Positions 7,321-20,100 of a DNA stretch of 64,000 bases are shown piece by piece. The number at the start of each line of letters is the position of its first letter. Within the stretch, counting starts at the first letter, position 1. Source of the stretch: Pseudomonas sp. P8_241 (GTDB lineage Bacteria > Pseudomonadota > Gammaproteobacteria > Pseudomonadales > Pseudomonadaceae); assembly GCF_034008315.1 (NCBI RefSeq), contig NZ_CP125377.1, positions 2,864,001 through 2,928,000 on the forward strand, read 5' to 3'. A program made the position numbers and the translations under genes. Below the pieces are notes generated by a model. That model worked only from the letters and a program-made list of their open reading frames with translations, was not told the origin of the DNA and ran no database searches.

Positions 7321-9057
7321 TCACTCCCGTGTCTTGACGGAGGCCAACGGAGTCGACGCGCCGGCAGGTATCACACTGGCTTTGCGCAGCGCGGCGAACA
7401 CTTCGTCGCGGGTGCCGAGCATCTGCACGCCGCCGTCACGCAGCATCAGCACTTTGTCGACGGCGCAAAGCACGTTGGGGCGGTGGGAAATCAGAATGAC
7501 GGTAGCGCCGCGAGCCTTGAGTTCGGCCATTGCGTCGACCAAGGCTTTTTCACCGACGTCGTCGAGGTTGGCGTTCGGTTCATCCAGCACAATCAGATTG
7601 GGTTCGCCATACAGTGCGCGGGCCAAGGCGATGCGTTGCTTCTGGCCGCCGGAAAGCGGGCTGCCATCGGCGCTCAGGTGGGTGTCATAACCCTGCGGGA
7701 AACGCAGGACCATTTCGTGTACGCCAGTGCTTTTGGCGGCGCGAATGACCGCGTCGCTGTCCACTTCACCAAAGCGTGCGATGTTGTCGGCGATGCTGCC
7801 CTCGAACAGCTCCACGTCCTGGGGCAGGTAACCGAGCCAGGGACCCAGTTCAGCCTTGTTCCAGGTGAACATGTCCGCACCGTCCAGGCGCACCTTGCCG
7901 GCCTGCGCTGGCCAGACGCCAACCAGCAAACGGGCGAGGGTGGATTTGCCCGAGGCGGAAGGGCCGATCACGCCAAGGCTTTCGCCTGGCACAAGGCTGA
8001 AGCTCACGCCGCGCAGAATCGTGTTGTTGGTGCCGGGCGAACCGGCGTACACGTTTTCCACTGCGATCATGCCCATCGGCCGTTGCAGCGACATGCTCGG
8101 TGGGCGGCGCGGATTGTCACGCAGCATCTCATTGAGCCGGCCCCAGGCCGAACGGCAGCCAAGCAGTTGCTTCCATGATGCGATGACCTGTTCCACCGGT
8201 CCCAAAGCACGACCGGTGAGGATCGAGCAGGCAATCATCATCCCCGGGGTGATCTTGCCTTCAATCGCCAGCAGCGCACCGGCGCCGAGAATCAGCGACT
8301 GCAAGGTGATCCGCACGAAGCGCCCGGTGCTGCTGATCACGGCGGCGCGGTCGGAGGCCAGGGTCTGCATTTCCAGAATGCGCAAATGGCTGTGGTACCA
8401 GCGCTTGCTGATTGACGGCAGCATGCCCATGGCCTCGATGACCTCGGCGTTGCGCAAGTTGTTGTTGGCATATTGGGCGGAGGAGAGGGCGGCCTGATTG
8501 GCTTCGGCCAGGGGTTTTTGCGTCGCCTTTTCGGTGAGATAAGCCAAACCCATGAGAATCAGCGAGCCGATCAGGGTGAGCAAGCCGAGCAGCGGGTGGA
8601 TCATATAAGCAACCAGCAGGTAGATTGGCGTCCACGGCGCGTCGAAGAAAGCGAACAGGGAGTTGCCGGTGAGGAACTGGCGTACCTGCGCGAGATCTTG
8701 CAGAGCCTGGGCCGGGTTACCTCCGGCGCGATTCAGGTTGCGCTCGAATGCGGCAGTGAAGACGCGACGGTTGAGGTCCATGTCGAGGCAGTTGCCGACC
8801 CGGATCAGCAGGCGGGTGCGGATCATTTCCAGGGTGGACATCAGCAGGAACAGGCCGATCACCAGCACCGTCAGCATCGTCAATGTTGTGACGTTTCGAC
8901 TGACCAATGCCCGATCATAGACCTGAAGCATGTACACGGCTGGCGTCAACATCATGACGTTTATGACGCCGCTGAAGCCTGCCAGGGAGTAAAAACTGTG
9001 ACGCAGGCGAAAGAGCGCGTCAGCCAGTTCAGAGCGGGTGCTCGGCGGCTTTTGCAT
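7321..9057 (-). CDS. PrtD/AprD-type type I secretion ABC transporter
   Basis: About 578 residues: an ABC exporter membrane domain with six predicted helices (roughly 25-300) fused to a nucleotide-binding domain. Walker A is GPSASGKST, the signature is LSGGQKQRIALARAL, and Walker B is LIVLDEPNANLDD followed by the switch His in ISHRP. There is no N-terminal C39 peptidase or peptidase-like domain, which fits the PrtD subgroup exporting RTX proteins with an uncleaved C-terminal signal. The start at 9057 was chosen for GGAGG 7 bases upstream; an upstream ATG at 9090 lacks one. It is first in a tight three-gene operon and divergent from the giant RTX peroxidase gene. Confidence 0.93.
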   Translation of the reverse strand: MQKPPSTRSELADALFRLRHSFYSLAGFSGVINVMMLTPAVYMLQVYDRALVSRNVTTLTMLTVLVIGLFLLMSTLEMIRTRLLIRVGNCLDMDLNRRVFTAAFERNLNRAGGNPAQALQDLAQVRQFLTGNSLFAFFDAPWTPIYLLVAYMIHPLLGLLTLIGSLILMGLAYLTEKATQKPLAEANQAALSSAQYANNNLRNAEVIEAMGMLPSISKRWYHSHLRILEMQTLASDRAAVISSTGRFVRITLQSLILGAGALLAIEGKITPGMMIACSILTGRALGPVEQVIASWKQLLGCRSAWGRLNEMLRDNPRRPPSMSLQRPMGMIAVENVYAGSPGTNNTILRGVSFSLVPGESLGVIGPSASGKSTLARLLVGVWPAQAGKVRLDGADMFTWNKAELGPWLGYLPQDVELFEGSIADNIARFGEVDSDAVIRAAKSTGVHEMVLRFPQGYDTHLSADGSPLSGGQKQRIALARALYGEPNLIVLDEPNANLDDVGEKALVDAMAELKARGATVILISHRPNVLCAVDKVLMLRDGGVQMLGTRDEVFAALRKASVIPAGASTPLASVKTRE

Positions 9058-9327
9058 TTGGGGGCCTCCCTCTTCGAAAGCCAATTGCATGACGGTGCAA
9101 CGGCTAAAAGTCTAACTAATTCAGTAGGTAGCTATTCAATGCGCAGGCGGGTCGCTCTGTTGGCGAGGCTCCAATCACTGCTTTGCTCCCACAATCGCAG
9201 CGTAGGTGGCGTTGTAACAGTCTGAAATATCTTTTCGCTCTATAGCTACTTCAGTCTTTCTATATATCTTTTTAAAACAGCTATTTATGGATCCTATTTG
9301 CCGGTCGTCCGTTTTAATGACGTTAAA

Positions 9328-9356
9328 TTGACAATCTTTTCTTCTGCAACTTTAGT
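9328..9356 (+). promoter_or_regulatory. Candidate sigma-70 promoter for the RTX peroxidase gene
   Basis: A perfect -35 hexamer TTGACA (9328-9333), a 17-bp spacer and a -10-like TTTAGT (9351-9356, four of six consensus bases) lie in the AT-rich block. It points toward the 3614-residue gene and would give a leader of roughly 365 bases. Confidence 0.45.
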
Positions 9357-9544
9357 CTCTGTTATCGGAGGACTTGCGCCTGAATCCTGTCAACGTTTTG
9401 TCAGTGTGAGAGGCGGTAGATCTTCTGAGGGAGCAAAAAAATGTCGGACCTTTCGTACTCTCGCAGAGTGAAAGGGCTGTCCAGGAGGTTCGCCTTTTCT
9501 TCCAGTTTCCATGGCCCACCCAGGGTCACGGATCGCTCTGCCTG

Positions 9545-9561
9545 ATTGCTTGGCAAGCAAT
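9545..9561. promoter_or_regulatory. 17-bp palindrome in the peroxidase leader
   Basis: ATTGCTTG-G-CAAGCAAT is a perfect 8-bp inverted repeat about a single central base. It could be a repressor site or a small RNA hairpin in the leader. No regulator can be named from sequence alone. Confidence 0.4.
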
Positions 9562-9730
9562 ACATTTCGCGAATTCCAGGCGCGTATCCCGGGTCCCGGG
9601 TAACGGTTTCCTGCGCCAGCGCTCGCCAAAAAAACAAGAACCAACACACTGCGCAAGCCTGCACCTGACTGGGCGCGGGAGGATTGTTTCGTCCCGTGCT
9701 CTTCCCCAGATAGATCGAGGGCAATCGAAA

Positions 9731-12700
9731 ATGGCTAATTTCAGCAAGTCGGACCTGGAGTTCATCCTCAAGCAAATCTTCATCGCAGAGGCGCATGCCG
9801 ATGGCACCAGCCTGAGTGATTTGTTACCCAACACTCAGGTGCCATATGGCCTGCGTACCGTTGATGGCAGTTTCAACAACCTGGTCGCCGGGCAAACCGA
9901 GTTCGGCGCCGCGGACAACTCCTTCCTGCGCCTGCTGGATGCCCAGTATCGAGCGGCTTATGCCGCATCAGGGACCGTGATCGACCCGCAACCCCGGATC
10001 ATCAGCAACCTGATCGCCGACCAGACCGCCAGTAACCCGGCCGCCGTTGCGGCGAACGGTGGTGCCGATCCGGTGATCAGTCCCGGTCTGGATGGTGTCT
10101 TCGGCACCGAAGACGACAAGCAGGTTTTTTTCATCCCCAACGAGTCGCCGGACGTTGGCCTGACCGCCGGTTTCAACTCGTGGATGACCTTTTTCGGCCA
10201 GTTCTTCGACCATGGTCTCGACCTGGTCACCAAGAGCAATCTTCCTTCTGAAATCGTGTTTATTGCGTTGCAACCGGACGATCCGTTGTTCGTGCCGGGC
10301 GGCCCCAATTTCATGGTGCTCTCGCGTGCAGTGCGCGCAGCCGGTGCGGACGGTGTGATGGGCACGGCCGACGATAGCCAGGTCAACACTACCTCGCCGT
10401 TCGTGGACCAAAGCCAGACCTATAGCTCACACCCGTCGCATCAGGTGTTCCTGCGCGAGTACGTCATCAATGCGGCAGGTGATCCTGTGTCCACGGGGCG
10501 TTTGATCACCAATCGCAATCTCGGTGACGACGGCAAATTCGGCACGGCCGATGACAGCGACAGTGGCAATGGCGGCATGGCCACCTGGGCAGTCGTCAAG
10601 GCCCAGGCCCGCGATATTCTCGGTATCAACCTGACCGACGCCGATGTGCACAGCGTGCCGCTGCTGGCAACGGATGCGTATGGCAACTTCCTCCGTGGGC
10701 CCAGTGGCATGCCGCAGGTGGTGATGCGCGTCGGTAATGGGGCTGACGGCACCGCGGGGACGGCTGATGACGTCACGCAGCTGGTCGAAGGCAACCGGGA
10801 TGCGCCGATCAGCCTGGCCAACGCCGTGAGCACCGGGCATGGCTTTCTCGACGACATCGCGCACAACGCAGCGCCAGTTGTCGTCGGCGGCGTTCTGCAG
10901 GCGGATGCTGACACCGATGTCGGCAATGCGCAGGACGTTGGCACGCAAGGCAATAACCTGACCTATGACAACGAACTGCTCGACGCGCATTACATCGCCG
11001 GCGATGGCCGGGCGAACGAAAACATCGGCCTGACCGCCGTGCACCACGTGTTCCACTCCGAACACAACCGCCTGATTCAGCAAACCAAGGACACCCTCCT
11101 GGCCGCTGGCGATCTGGCCTTCCTCAATGAGTGGCTGATAGACGACGTCGCCGCCATACCGACGACAGCCGCCGACATCGCAGCGTTGGTCTGGGATGGC
11201 GAACGCCTGTTCCAGGCAGCCAAGTTCGGCACCGAGATGCAGTACCAGCATCTGGTGTTCGAGGAATTTGGCCGGACCCTTCAACCGCAGATCGACGCGT
11301 TCCTTGCACCCAACGGCTATGACACTTCGATCAACCCGGCCATTTTCGCCGAGTTCGCGCACGTGGTGTACCGCTTCGGTCACTCGATGTTGACCGAGAC
11401 GGTGGATCGCTTCGATCCCGAGTTCAATCCGCTTCTCACCGATCCTGCCAACCAGGATTCGCAACTTGGTCTGATCGCCGCCTTCCTCAACCCGCTGGCG
11501 TTCGCCGGCAGCGGTGCGACTGCGGACGAAGCGGCCGGGGCGATCATTCGCGGTGCGACCCGCCAGCTCGGCAACGAGATCGATGAGTTCGTCACCGAAG
11601 CGTTGCGCAATAACCTGCTCGGCCTGCCGCTCGATTTGCCTGCCCTGAACCTGGCACGTGGTCGAGAAACCGGTATTCCCACGTTGAATGAAGCGCGTCG
11701 CGAGTTCTATGCCGCTACCGGTGACAGCCAACTCAAGCCGTACATCAGCTGGGCCGACCTGGCGGAGAACCTCAAGCACCCCGAGTCGCTGGTCAACTTC
11801 ATCGCGGCGTTCGGTACCCACAGCGCATTGACAGCGGCCGACGTGGATACGCTGGTCGAGATGCGTGCGGTCGCGGCTGCCCTGGTGTTTGGCGGTACTG
11901 CGGTGATCAATTCGGGCACGCCCGAGGAGCGAACCTTCACCGCCAATCTGGCGGATCGCCTGGACTTTCTGAACAGTGCGGGCATCTACGCGATGAACAA
12001 TGGCGTCACCACCACCGGCGTCGATGACATCGACTTCTGGATCGGTGGCCTTGCCGAGAAGAAGATGCCGTTCGGCGGCATGCTCGGCTCGTCGTTCAAC
12101 TTCGTGTTTGAAACCCAGATGGAAGCGTTGCAGGACGGCGACCGGTTCTATTACCTGTCGCGTACCGCGGGCCTGAACTTCGGTACCGAGTTGGAAAACA
12201 ACTCCTTTGCCAAACTGATCATGCTCAATACCGATGTTACCCACCTGTCGAACACTGTGTTCCTGACGCCGACCTTCACCCTCGAGGTCAATCAGGCCAA
12301 TCAGTTCACCGACCTTGGCCTGGACGGCAAAGCAGATCCGACGGGCGGATTGATGATCAACGGCGTGGAAATCGTGCCGCTGGTGATCCGCAACAACCCC
12401 AATACCGCAGGGACCGATAGTAATTTTCTGCAGTACACCGGTGAGGATCATGTTGTCCTCGGCGGCACCGCCGGCAATGACATCATTATTTCGGGTGACG
12501 GCGATGACACCGTTTATGGCGATGGCGGCAATGACCGCCTCGAAGGCGGCGCGGGCAACGATGCGGTACTGGGCGGGGCGGGCGATGACATCATCAGCGA
12601 CTCGTTCGGCGATAACCGTCTGGAAGGGAATGCCGGTAACGACGTGATCGTGGCCGGCAGCATGGCTGGGGCCGGTAACCTGATTCTGGGCGGCGACGGT

Positions 12701-14150
12701 CAGGACTTCATCATCACCACCGAAGACATCAGCACGATCTTCGGCGGTCAGGGTGACGATTTCATCCTCGGTGCCAAGACCAACCTGCCCGCTACCGGTG
12801 GCGAAGGTGATGACTGGATCGAGAAGGGCACCCAGGACGGGGCGCCTGGCGATAACGCCTCGCCGCTGCTCAATGACGACGTGATCGGCAACGACGTCTT
12901 TGTCGGCGGTCCTGGTTTCGATGAAATGATCGGCGAGGGTGGCGATGACATCTTTGTCGGCAGCGATGCCCAGGACAACATGGACGGCATGTCCGGTTTC
13001 GACTGGGTGACCTATAAAAATGACCGGATTGGCGTGACCGCCGACCTGAGCATGGCCGCGCTGGCGCAGCCCCATGGCAATGCGCCCAACCAGAACACCG
13101 GGGTGTTCAACCCGGTCGGTGCCTCACCGGCTTCGATCCTCGACCGCTTTGCCGAGGTCGAAGGCCTGTCCGGTTCGCAATTCGGTGACGTGCTCAAAGG
13201 CGATGATGTCGATGCCGACACCATCATCAACCACGGCGGTACCACAGGCAGTGCGCTGACCAATGTGGCGTTGATCCGGGGGCTGGCACAGTTTCTCTCC
13301 GATGCCGGCTTGCCGACCACCGGTTTTGCCACGGGCAACATCATCCTCGGCGGCAATGGCAGTGACTTGATCGAGGGTCGCGGTGGCGACGATCTGATCG
13401 ATGGCGACAAATGGATCAACGTCAGAATTGCGGTCTATGGCCCGAATGACGTCAACCATACCGGCCCCGAAGTCGCCAGCTTCAACAGCATGGAAGACAT
13501 GATTCCGTTCATGCTCGATGGCACCTATAACCCGGGCCAACTCAAGGCTGTGCGGGAAATCCTGCCCGGCACCTCGATAGGCGGGGCAGCTTTCGATACC
13601 GCCATTTTCTCCGGAGTTCAGAGCGAGTACACGGTCACTCAGAACACTCGCGGCACGGAGACTCTGACGGACGATGTGTGGACGGTGACGGATACCGTCG
13701 CGGGTCGCGACGGCACCGATACGCTGCTGCATATCGAACGCCTGCAATTCTCCGATGGTCAGCGAGAGCTGGTGCCGGGGCTCAATGCACAACCGACGGG
13801 CAGGCCGACCATCGCCGATGGAAACGGCGGAGCAATCACGGTGGGCGACACGCTGACAGTCAGCTCAGCCTTGGTGCGTGACACCAACAACATCTCCCCG
13901 GCTAATCCGTTGGGTACTCTCAACAGTACCTCGGTGTCCTACTACTGGCAGTTCGAGGCCGACCCAGCCAGCGGCGTGTTTGAGGACATCATTCTGTTGC
14001 CCGCCGGTGACCTGGCGTTCCAGAGTGCCGACGGCACCACGTTCAAGGTCTCTCCTGACCTTGCCGGACTGACGTTGCGGGTCAAGGCGATTTACCAGGA
14101 CGGGCATGGCACTACGGAGGTAGTGTTCTCGCAGCCAACGTCCGTGGTGG
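9731..14150 (+). repeat. Intragenic tandem unit 1 of the RTX peroxidase
   Basis: The first copy of a peroxidase/RTX/Ig unit of about 4.4 kb. Matching landmarks in both copies include the opening SDLEFIL / [15 protein letters not shown] / [19 protein letters not shown], GDGRxNENIGL, [16 protein letters not shown] and the closing Ig-like segment with VSYYWQ. The second copy is at about 14223-18645. Confidence 0.85.
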
Positions 14151-17100
14151 CTCCCGGCGCGGCGGTCACGCCAACGACGCCGGCACCTGTAGGTGATGCA
14201 ACCGCGGGTGGCGAAGGGCTGCACATGGTTCGCTCCGACCTCAACTTCATTCTTGATCAGATCAAGATTGCCGAAGCAGACGCGGCCGGTCAGGACATTC
14301 TCTCGCTGATCCCCAACATCCGTTCGGCGTTGGGCCTGCGGGCAGTCGATGGCTCGAACAACAACCTGCTGAACCTCAATGGCATCAACAACACCGAGTT
14401 TGGTGCCGCCGACAACCTCTTTCCGCGCATTAGCGATCCGGTGTTCAATTCTGCGGAGGGTGTGGGTGCCGGCTTCTTCGGCCCCGGTTCGCCGGCGTTT
14501 AGCGGCTCATCGTATCAGCAGACCAGCGGTGCTGTGTTTGACTCGCAGCCGCGCACCATCAGTAACCTGATCGTCGACCAGACGTCGAACAACCCGGCCG
14601 CCTACGCCACGGCGCACGATGTGGGTGCGAACGGTACGCTCGACTTCGGCCTGACAGGGCCAGGCAATGACGACGTGCTCAAGGATGGCGTACGGATCGT
14701 CGCCAGCCCAGGCATGGATGGAAAATTCGGTACGGCCGATGACCATGATGTGTACCTGTTCGAAAACACCACGGCGGATGCGGGATTGTCCGCGCCGTTC
14801 AACGCGTGGATGACCTTCTTCGGGCAGTTCTTCGATCACGGTCTGGACCTGCTCACCAAGGGCGGTTCGGGCACCGTCTACATCCCGCTGCAACCGGATG
14901 ATCCGCTGTATGTGCCAGGCGGCAACACCAACTTCATGGTGCTGACCCGCGCAACCAACCAGCCAGGGGCGGATGGCGTTCTTGGTACGTCCGACGACAT
15001 CCATGAGCACACCAACACCACCTCGCCGTTTGTGGACCAGAACCAGACCTACAGCTCGCACCCCTCGCATCAGGTGTTCTTGCGCGCTTATGAGCTGACT
15101 GACAATGGCCCCATAGCGACCGGCCGGCTGATCACCAACCGTGACCTGGGCGCTGATGGCAAATACGGGACCTCGGACGACGCTGAAATCGGTGGCATGG
15201 CGACCTGGAAGGTGGTCAAGGCGCAGGCTGCCGACGTTCTGGGTATCCGCCTGACGGATGCCGATGTCGGTAACTCGCCGTTGTTGGCGACCGATGCCTA
15301 TGGCAATTTCATCAAGGGGCCGAACGGCTTCCCGATGGTCGTGATGAAGGGGCTCGATGGTATTGGCGGCACGGCAGATGACGTCCTTGTCGAAGGCGAT
15401 CCGACTGCCCCGATCAGCCTGACCAATGCCGTACGCACCGGACACCAGTTCCTCGCCGACATTGCCAACAGTGCAGCGCCGGTGTTCAGCGGTGGTGTGC
15501 TGGCTCCTGATATCGATAACATTGCAGGCAACACGGTGCCATCCAATCCGCAGACCGGGGCCAACCTGGTTTACGACAACGAATTGCTGGATGCGCACTA
15601 CATTGCAGGCGACGGCCGGGTCAACGAAAACATCGGCCTGACTGCCGTGCATGCGATCTTCCACTCCGAGCACAACCGCCTGGTTGCGCAGACCATGGAC
15701 ACCGTGCTCGATTCGGCGGACCTGGCCTTCCTCAACGAGTGGCTGCTCACTCCGGTGAGCGCATTGCCAGTCAACCAGGCTGAAATCGATGCACTGGTGT
15801 GGAACGGCGAACGTTTGTTCCAGGCTGCCAAGTTCGGCACCGAGATGCAGTATCAACACTTGGTGTTCGAAGAGTTTGCGCGGACCATCCAGCCCAACAT
15901 CGACCTGTTCTTCGCACCGACCCAGGTCTATGACGTCGACCTCGATGCCTCGATCGTCGCCGAGTTCGCCCATACCGTGTACCGGTTTGGCCACTCGATG
16001 CTGACCGAGACCGTCGACCGCTACGATGTGGACTTCAACGTAGTGGGCGATCCGGCCAGCCCTACCAATCCCGATCAGCAACTGGGCTTGATTGCGGCGT
16101 TCCTCAATCCATTGGCGTACGCCGCCAGCGGGGTGACGCCAGAGGATGCAACCAGCGCGATCGTTCGTGGGGTGACTCGGCAATCCGGTAACGAAATCGA
16201 CGAGTTCGTCACCGAGGCGCTGCGCAACAACCTGCTCGGCCTGCCGCTCGACCTGCCGGCGATCAACATCGCCCGTGGCCGTGATGTGGGGATCCCCTCA
16301 CTCAACGCGATTCGCCGCGACATCTACAGCCAGACCGGTGATACCCAGCTCAAGCCTTACACCAGTTGGGTGGACTTGTTGCAACACCTCAAGCATCCGG
16401 AGTCGTTGATCAACTTCATCGCTGCCTATGGCACACATGACACGATCACGGCGGCGACCACGCTGGAAGGTAAGCGCGCGGCAGCGATGTTGCTGGTGTT
16501 CGGTGGCGCAGGTGCGCCGTCTGATCGCCTGGACTTCCTCAATGGAACGTCTACCTGGGCCAACGTAACTCGGGCCGGCAAGGATGGGGTACTGGGTACC
16601 GCCGACGATCTGAAGGGTGTAACTATCACGGGCGTCGATGCCATCGACCTCTGGATCGGCGGTCTGGCCGAAGAGAAAACCCCGTTCGGCGGCATGCTCG
16701 GTTCGACCTTCAACTTCGTGTTCGAGAACCAGCTGGAAAAACTGCAGGACGGCGACCGCTTCTACTATCTGGAGCGTACCTCTGGCCTGTCGATGAATGC
16801 CGAGCTGGAAAGCAACTCGTTCGCCAAGCTGATCATGGCCAACACCTCGGCTACGCACTTACCGGGCCTGGTGTTCTCGGACCCTGGGTTCTATCTGGAA
16901 GTGGACCCCAGCAAGCAGTTCAACGAAGGCCTGGGCAACGCCGATCCGCTTGGCGACAACAACGAGCAGGTGGTCTTCCGCGACAACACGCTGACCGTCG
17001 GACCGGACAGCAACTACATCCGCTACACGGGCGCAGAGCACATCGTGCTGGGCGGCACCAACGGCGCAGACATTCTGGTCTCCAGTGAAGGCGACGACAC

Positions 17101-20100
17101 GGTCTGGGGCGATGGCGGCAACGATCGCATCGAGGGCGGTAACGGCAACGATCAGCTGCGCGGTGGTGCCGGCGACGACATCATCACCGATGTCGGCGGC
17201 GACGATAACATCCAGGGCGGCGACGGCAACGACGTGCTGCACGGCGGCAATGGCGTCAACCTGATCATCGGCGGGTTCGGCAACGACTTCATCGTTACCG
17301 GTGAGGACGCTTCCGATGCCATTGGTGGCCAGGGCAACGACTTTATCCTGGGCAGCAAAGCCAACGAGCAGGACATGGGTAACGAAGGCGACGACTGGAT
17401 GGAGAAAGGCACCTCGGACGGTGCGCCAGGCGATAACTTCGACCCGTTTGGCAACGACCCGATAGTCGGCAACGATGTCTACATCGGCGCCGGCGAGAAC
17501 GATAAGTTCAACGGCGAAGGCGGTGACGACATCATGGTCGGCAGTCTCGGCTTGGGTGACCGCTATATCGGCGGCTCCGGCTATGACTGGGCGACGTTCA
17601 AGGGGCTTGCCCAGGGGGTGAGCATCGACTTCACCGACCGCTTCTTCGATGTACCTCCGGTGCCGGGTTCAGGTGCTTCGGCACTGGTGCGCTTCGACAT
17701 CATGGAAGGCCTGTCGGGTTCGTCCCACGGTGACTTCCTGCGCGGTGACAACGAAGATGCCGCTTCGCTGCCTACCGCCGGTGCAACCGGCAGTGTGCTG
17801 ACCAACATCGACCTGATCGACGGCCTGGCGGATCTGCTGCCTGCCGGCGCGACGTTCTTCGACGGTGGCAACATCATCCTCGGTGGCAGCGGCAGCGACC
17901 TGATCGAAGGCCGCGGCGGTGACGACATCATTGATGGTGACAAGTGGCTGAACGTACGCATCAGCGTACGGGCAAACCTTGATGGCACGGGCCCGGAAAT
18001 CGCCTCGTTCGACAGTATGGAGCCGATGGTGCCGTTCATGTTGAACGGTACTTACAACCCTGGCCAGTTGGTCATCGTGCGGGAGATTCTGACCGGCGAT
18101 GACAAATTCGACACAGCGCTGTTCTCCGGTGTTGCGACGGACTACAACATTGTCGTCGAGGGTGACACGGTCATTGTGACCGACACGGTAGCAGGGCGTG
18201 ATGGCGTCGATCGGCTGACGGGCATCGAGCGTCTGCAGTTCTCTGACGTGGCGCAGTCGTCGGGCGTGGGCACAGCGGTGAACGCCGGTCCGTCGGGTCA
18301 CCTGGCGATCCTTGATGCGACTTCTGGCGTACGGGACGACACCCCTGTCGCCGGCCAGTTGCTGCGTGTGAGCGATCTGCGGGTGCACGACGCGGACAAT
18401 GTCAGTGCGACCAACCTGACCGGTGCGGTTGCAGGTCCAGTGTCTTACTACTGGCAGGTCGAAAACGTTGTCGGTTCGGGCGTCTATGAAGACATCACCT
18501 TTCTTGCCGCGGGTGAGGCATCGCGGGCGGTCGGCACTACGTACCGGGTGGCGGACGATGTCGCGGGGCTGAACATCCGTGTCCGGGCGGTGTATCAGGA
18601 TGCCAAGGGCACGCTGGAGATCGTCGATTCATCGCCAAACAGCACAGCGAGCGCAAGGCCGACGGTCACCGGGCTTTTGGTGCAGAACCAGCTGTTGACC
18701 GCTGACCCATCGAGCATCATCGACGTTGATGGCCTGAGCAACCCGCAGTTCACCTTCCAGTGGCAGGCGACCAACGGGGTCAACTTCGTCAACATCCCGG
18801 GCGCCACCGGTAGCACATTCTCACTGACCCAGGCTCAGGTCGGGGATCAGGTGCGCGTGGTGGTCAGTTACGTGGATGACTTCGGTGTGCACGAAAGCAT
18901 TGCGTCCGACCCCTCGGATCCGGTCGCCAACGTCAACGATGCGCCGACAGGTGCGTTGCTGATCAGCGATACGACACCTGCCCGAGGACAGGTGCTCACC
19001 GCGCTGACTGGCGGGATTGCCGATGCGGACGGGCTGGGCACCTTCAGCTTCCAATGGCAGCAAGGTACCGGTGCTTCCTTCACCGACATCAACGGAGCGA
19101 CCGCTGCGTCCTTCACCCCTGGTGCGGCGCAGGGCATTCTGCAATTGCGGGTGATCGTGCGCTACACCGATGGCTTCGGCAAGCTGGAGTCGTTGACCTC
19201 TGTGGCAACTGCGGCGATCACGGTTCCGGCTGGTGTGGTATTGCAGGGCACTGCGGCGGCAAACCTGCTTACCGGCGGCGCCGGTGACGACGTGCTGATT
19301 GGCCTCGGTGGGAACGATACGCTCAACGGCCTGGTCGGTATTGACCAGTTGTTTGGTGGCACCGGCAACGACATTCTCAACGGCGGAGACGACAACGACA
19401 TCCTCAATGGCGAGGCCGACAACGACACCCTCAACGGGGGACTCGGCGCGGATGCCATGAACGGTGGAACCGGCAACGATACCTTCGTGGTCGATAACGT
19501 CGGTGACACCGTCATTGAGGCGGTGGGTGGCGGTACCGATCTGGTGCAAACCAGTCTGGCGACCTACCTGCTCAACGCAAACGTCGAGAACCTGACCTAT
19601 ACCGGTACCGCCAACTTCACGGGTAACGGTAATGCGCTGGCCAACACCCTCACCGGCGGGGTCGGAAATGACGTCCTCAATGGCGGTGCGGGTGCTGACC
19701 GGATGGTGGGTCTGGCCGGCAACGATTCCTACGTCGTCGACAACGTCGATGACGTGGTGGTCGAGGCGCAGGGTGGCGGTACGGATTCCGTGCAGACATC
19801 GCTGGTCAATTACTCGCTCAGTGCCAATGTCGAGAATCTGACCTACACCGGGGTCGGCAACTTCACCGGCACCGGCAATGGGTCGAACAACGCCATCACC
19901 TCCGGGGCGGGTAATGACATTCTCAGTGGCGGCGGCGGCGATGACATCCTCACCGGCAACGGCGGTAACGACACACTCAATGGTGACGGCGGTAACGACC
20001 AGCTGTTGGGTGGCATTGGTACCGATACCCTGAGCGGCGGCACGGGTGATGACAGCCTCGACGGCGGTGACGGGGCCGATGTGCTCAGTGGTGGAACAGG

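Larger units (their letters stand above)
9058..9730. other. Long control region between the secretion operon and the RTX peroxidase gene
   Basis: About 670 bp with no supported gene. The part at about 9220-9365 is strikingly AT-rich against the GC-rich surroundings and holds a sigma-70-like promoter candidate (9328-9356). The part from about 9365 to 9730 would be a long 5' leader of the peroxidase mRNA. It contains a 17-bp palindrome (9545-9561) and a tandem CCCGGGT CCCGGGT at 9588-9601. Short minus-strand frames here (for example 9390-9656) have no ribosome-binding site or recognisable product. Confidence 0.6.

Noticed and set aside
10427..13075. An 882-codon open frame on the minus strand
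   Set aside because: It lies wholly antisense to the RTX peroxidase, has no ribosome-binding site or domain, and reflects GC-rich codon bias of the real gene.
14507..16183. A 558-codon minus-strand frame
   Set aside because: It is antisense to peroxidase module 2, and its product has no recognisable features.
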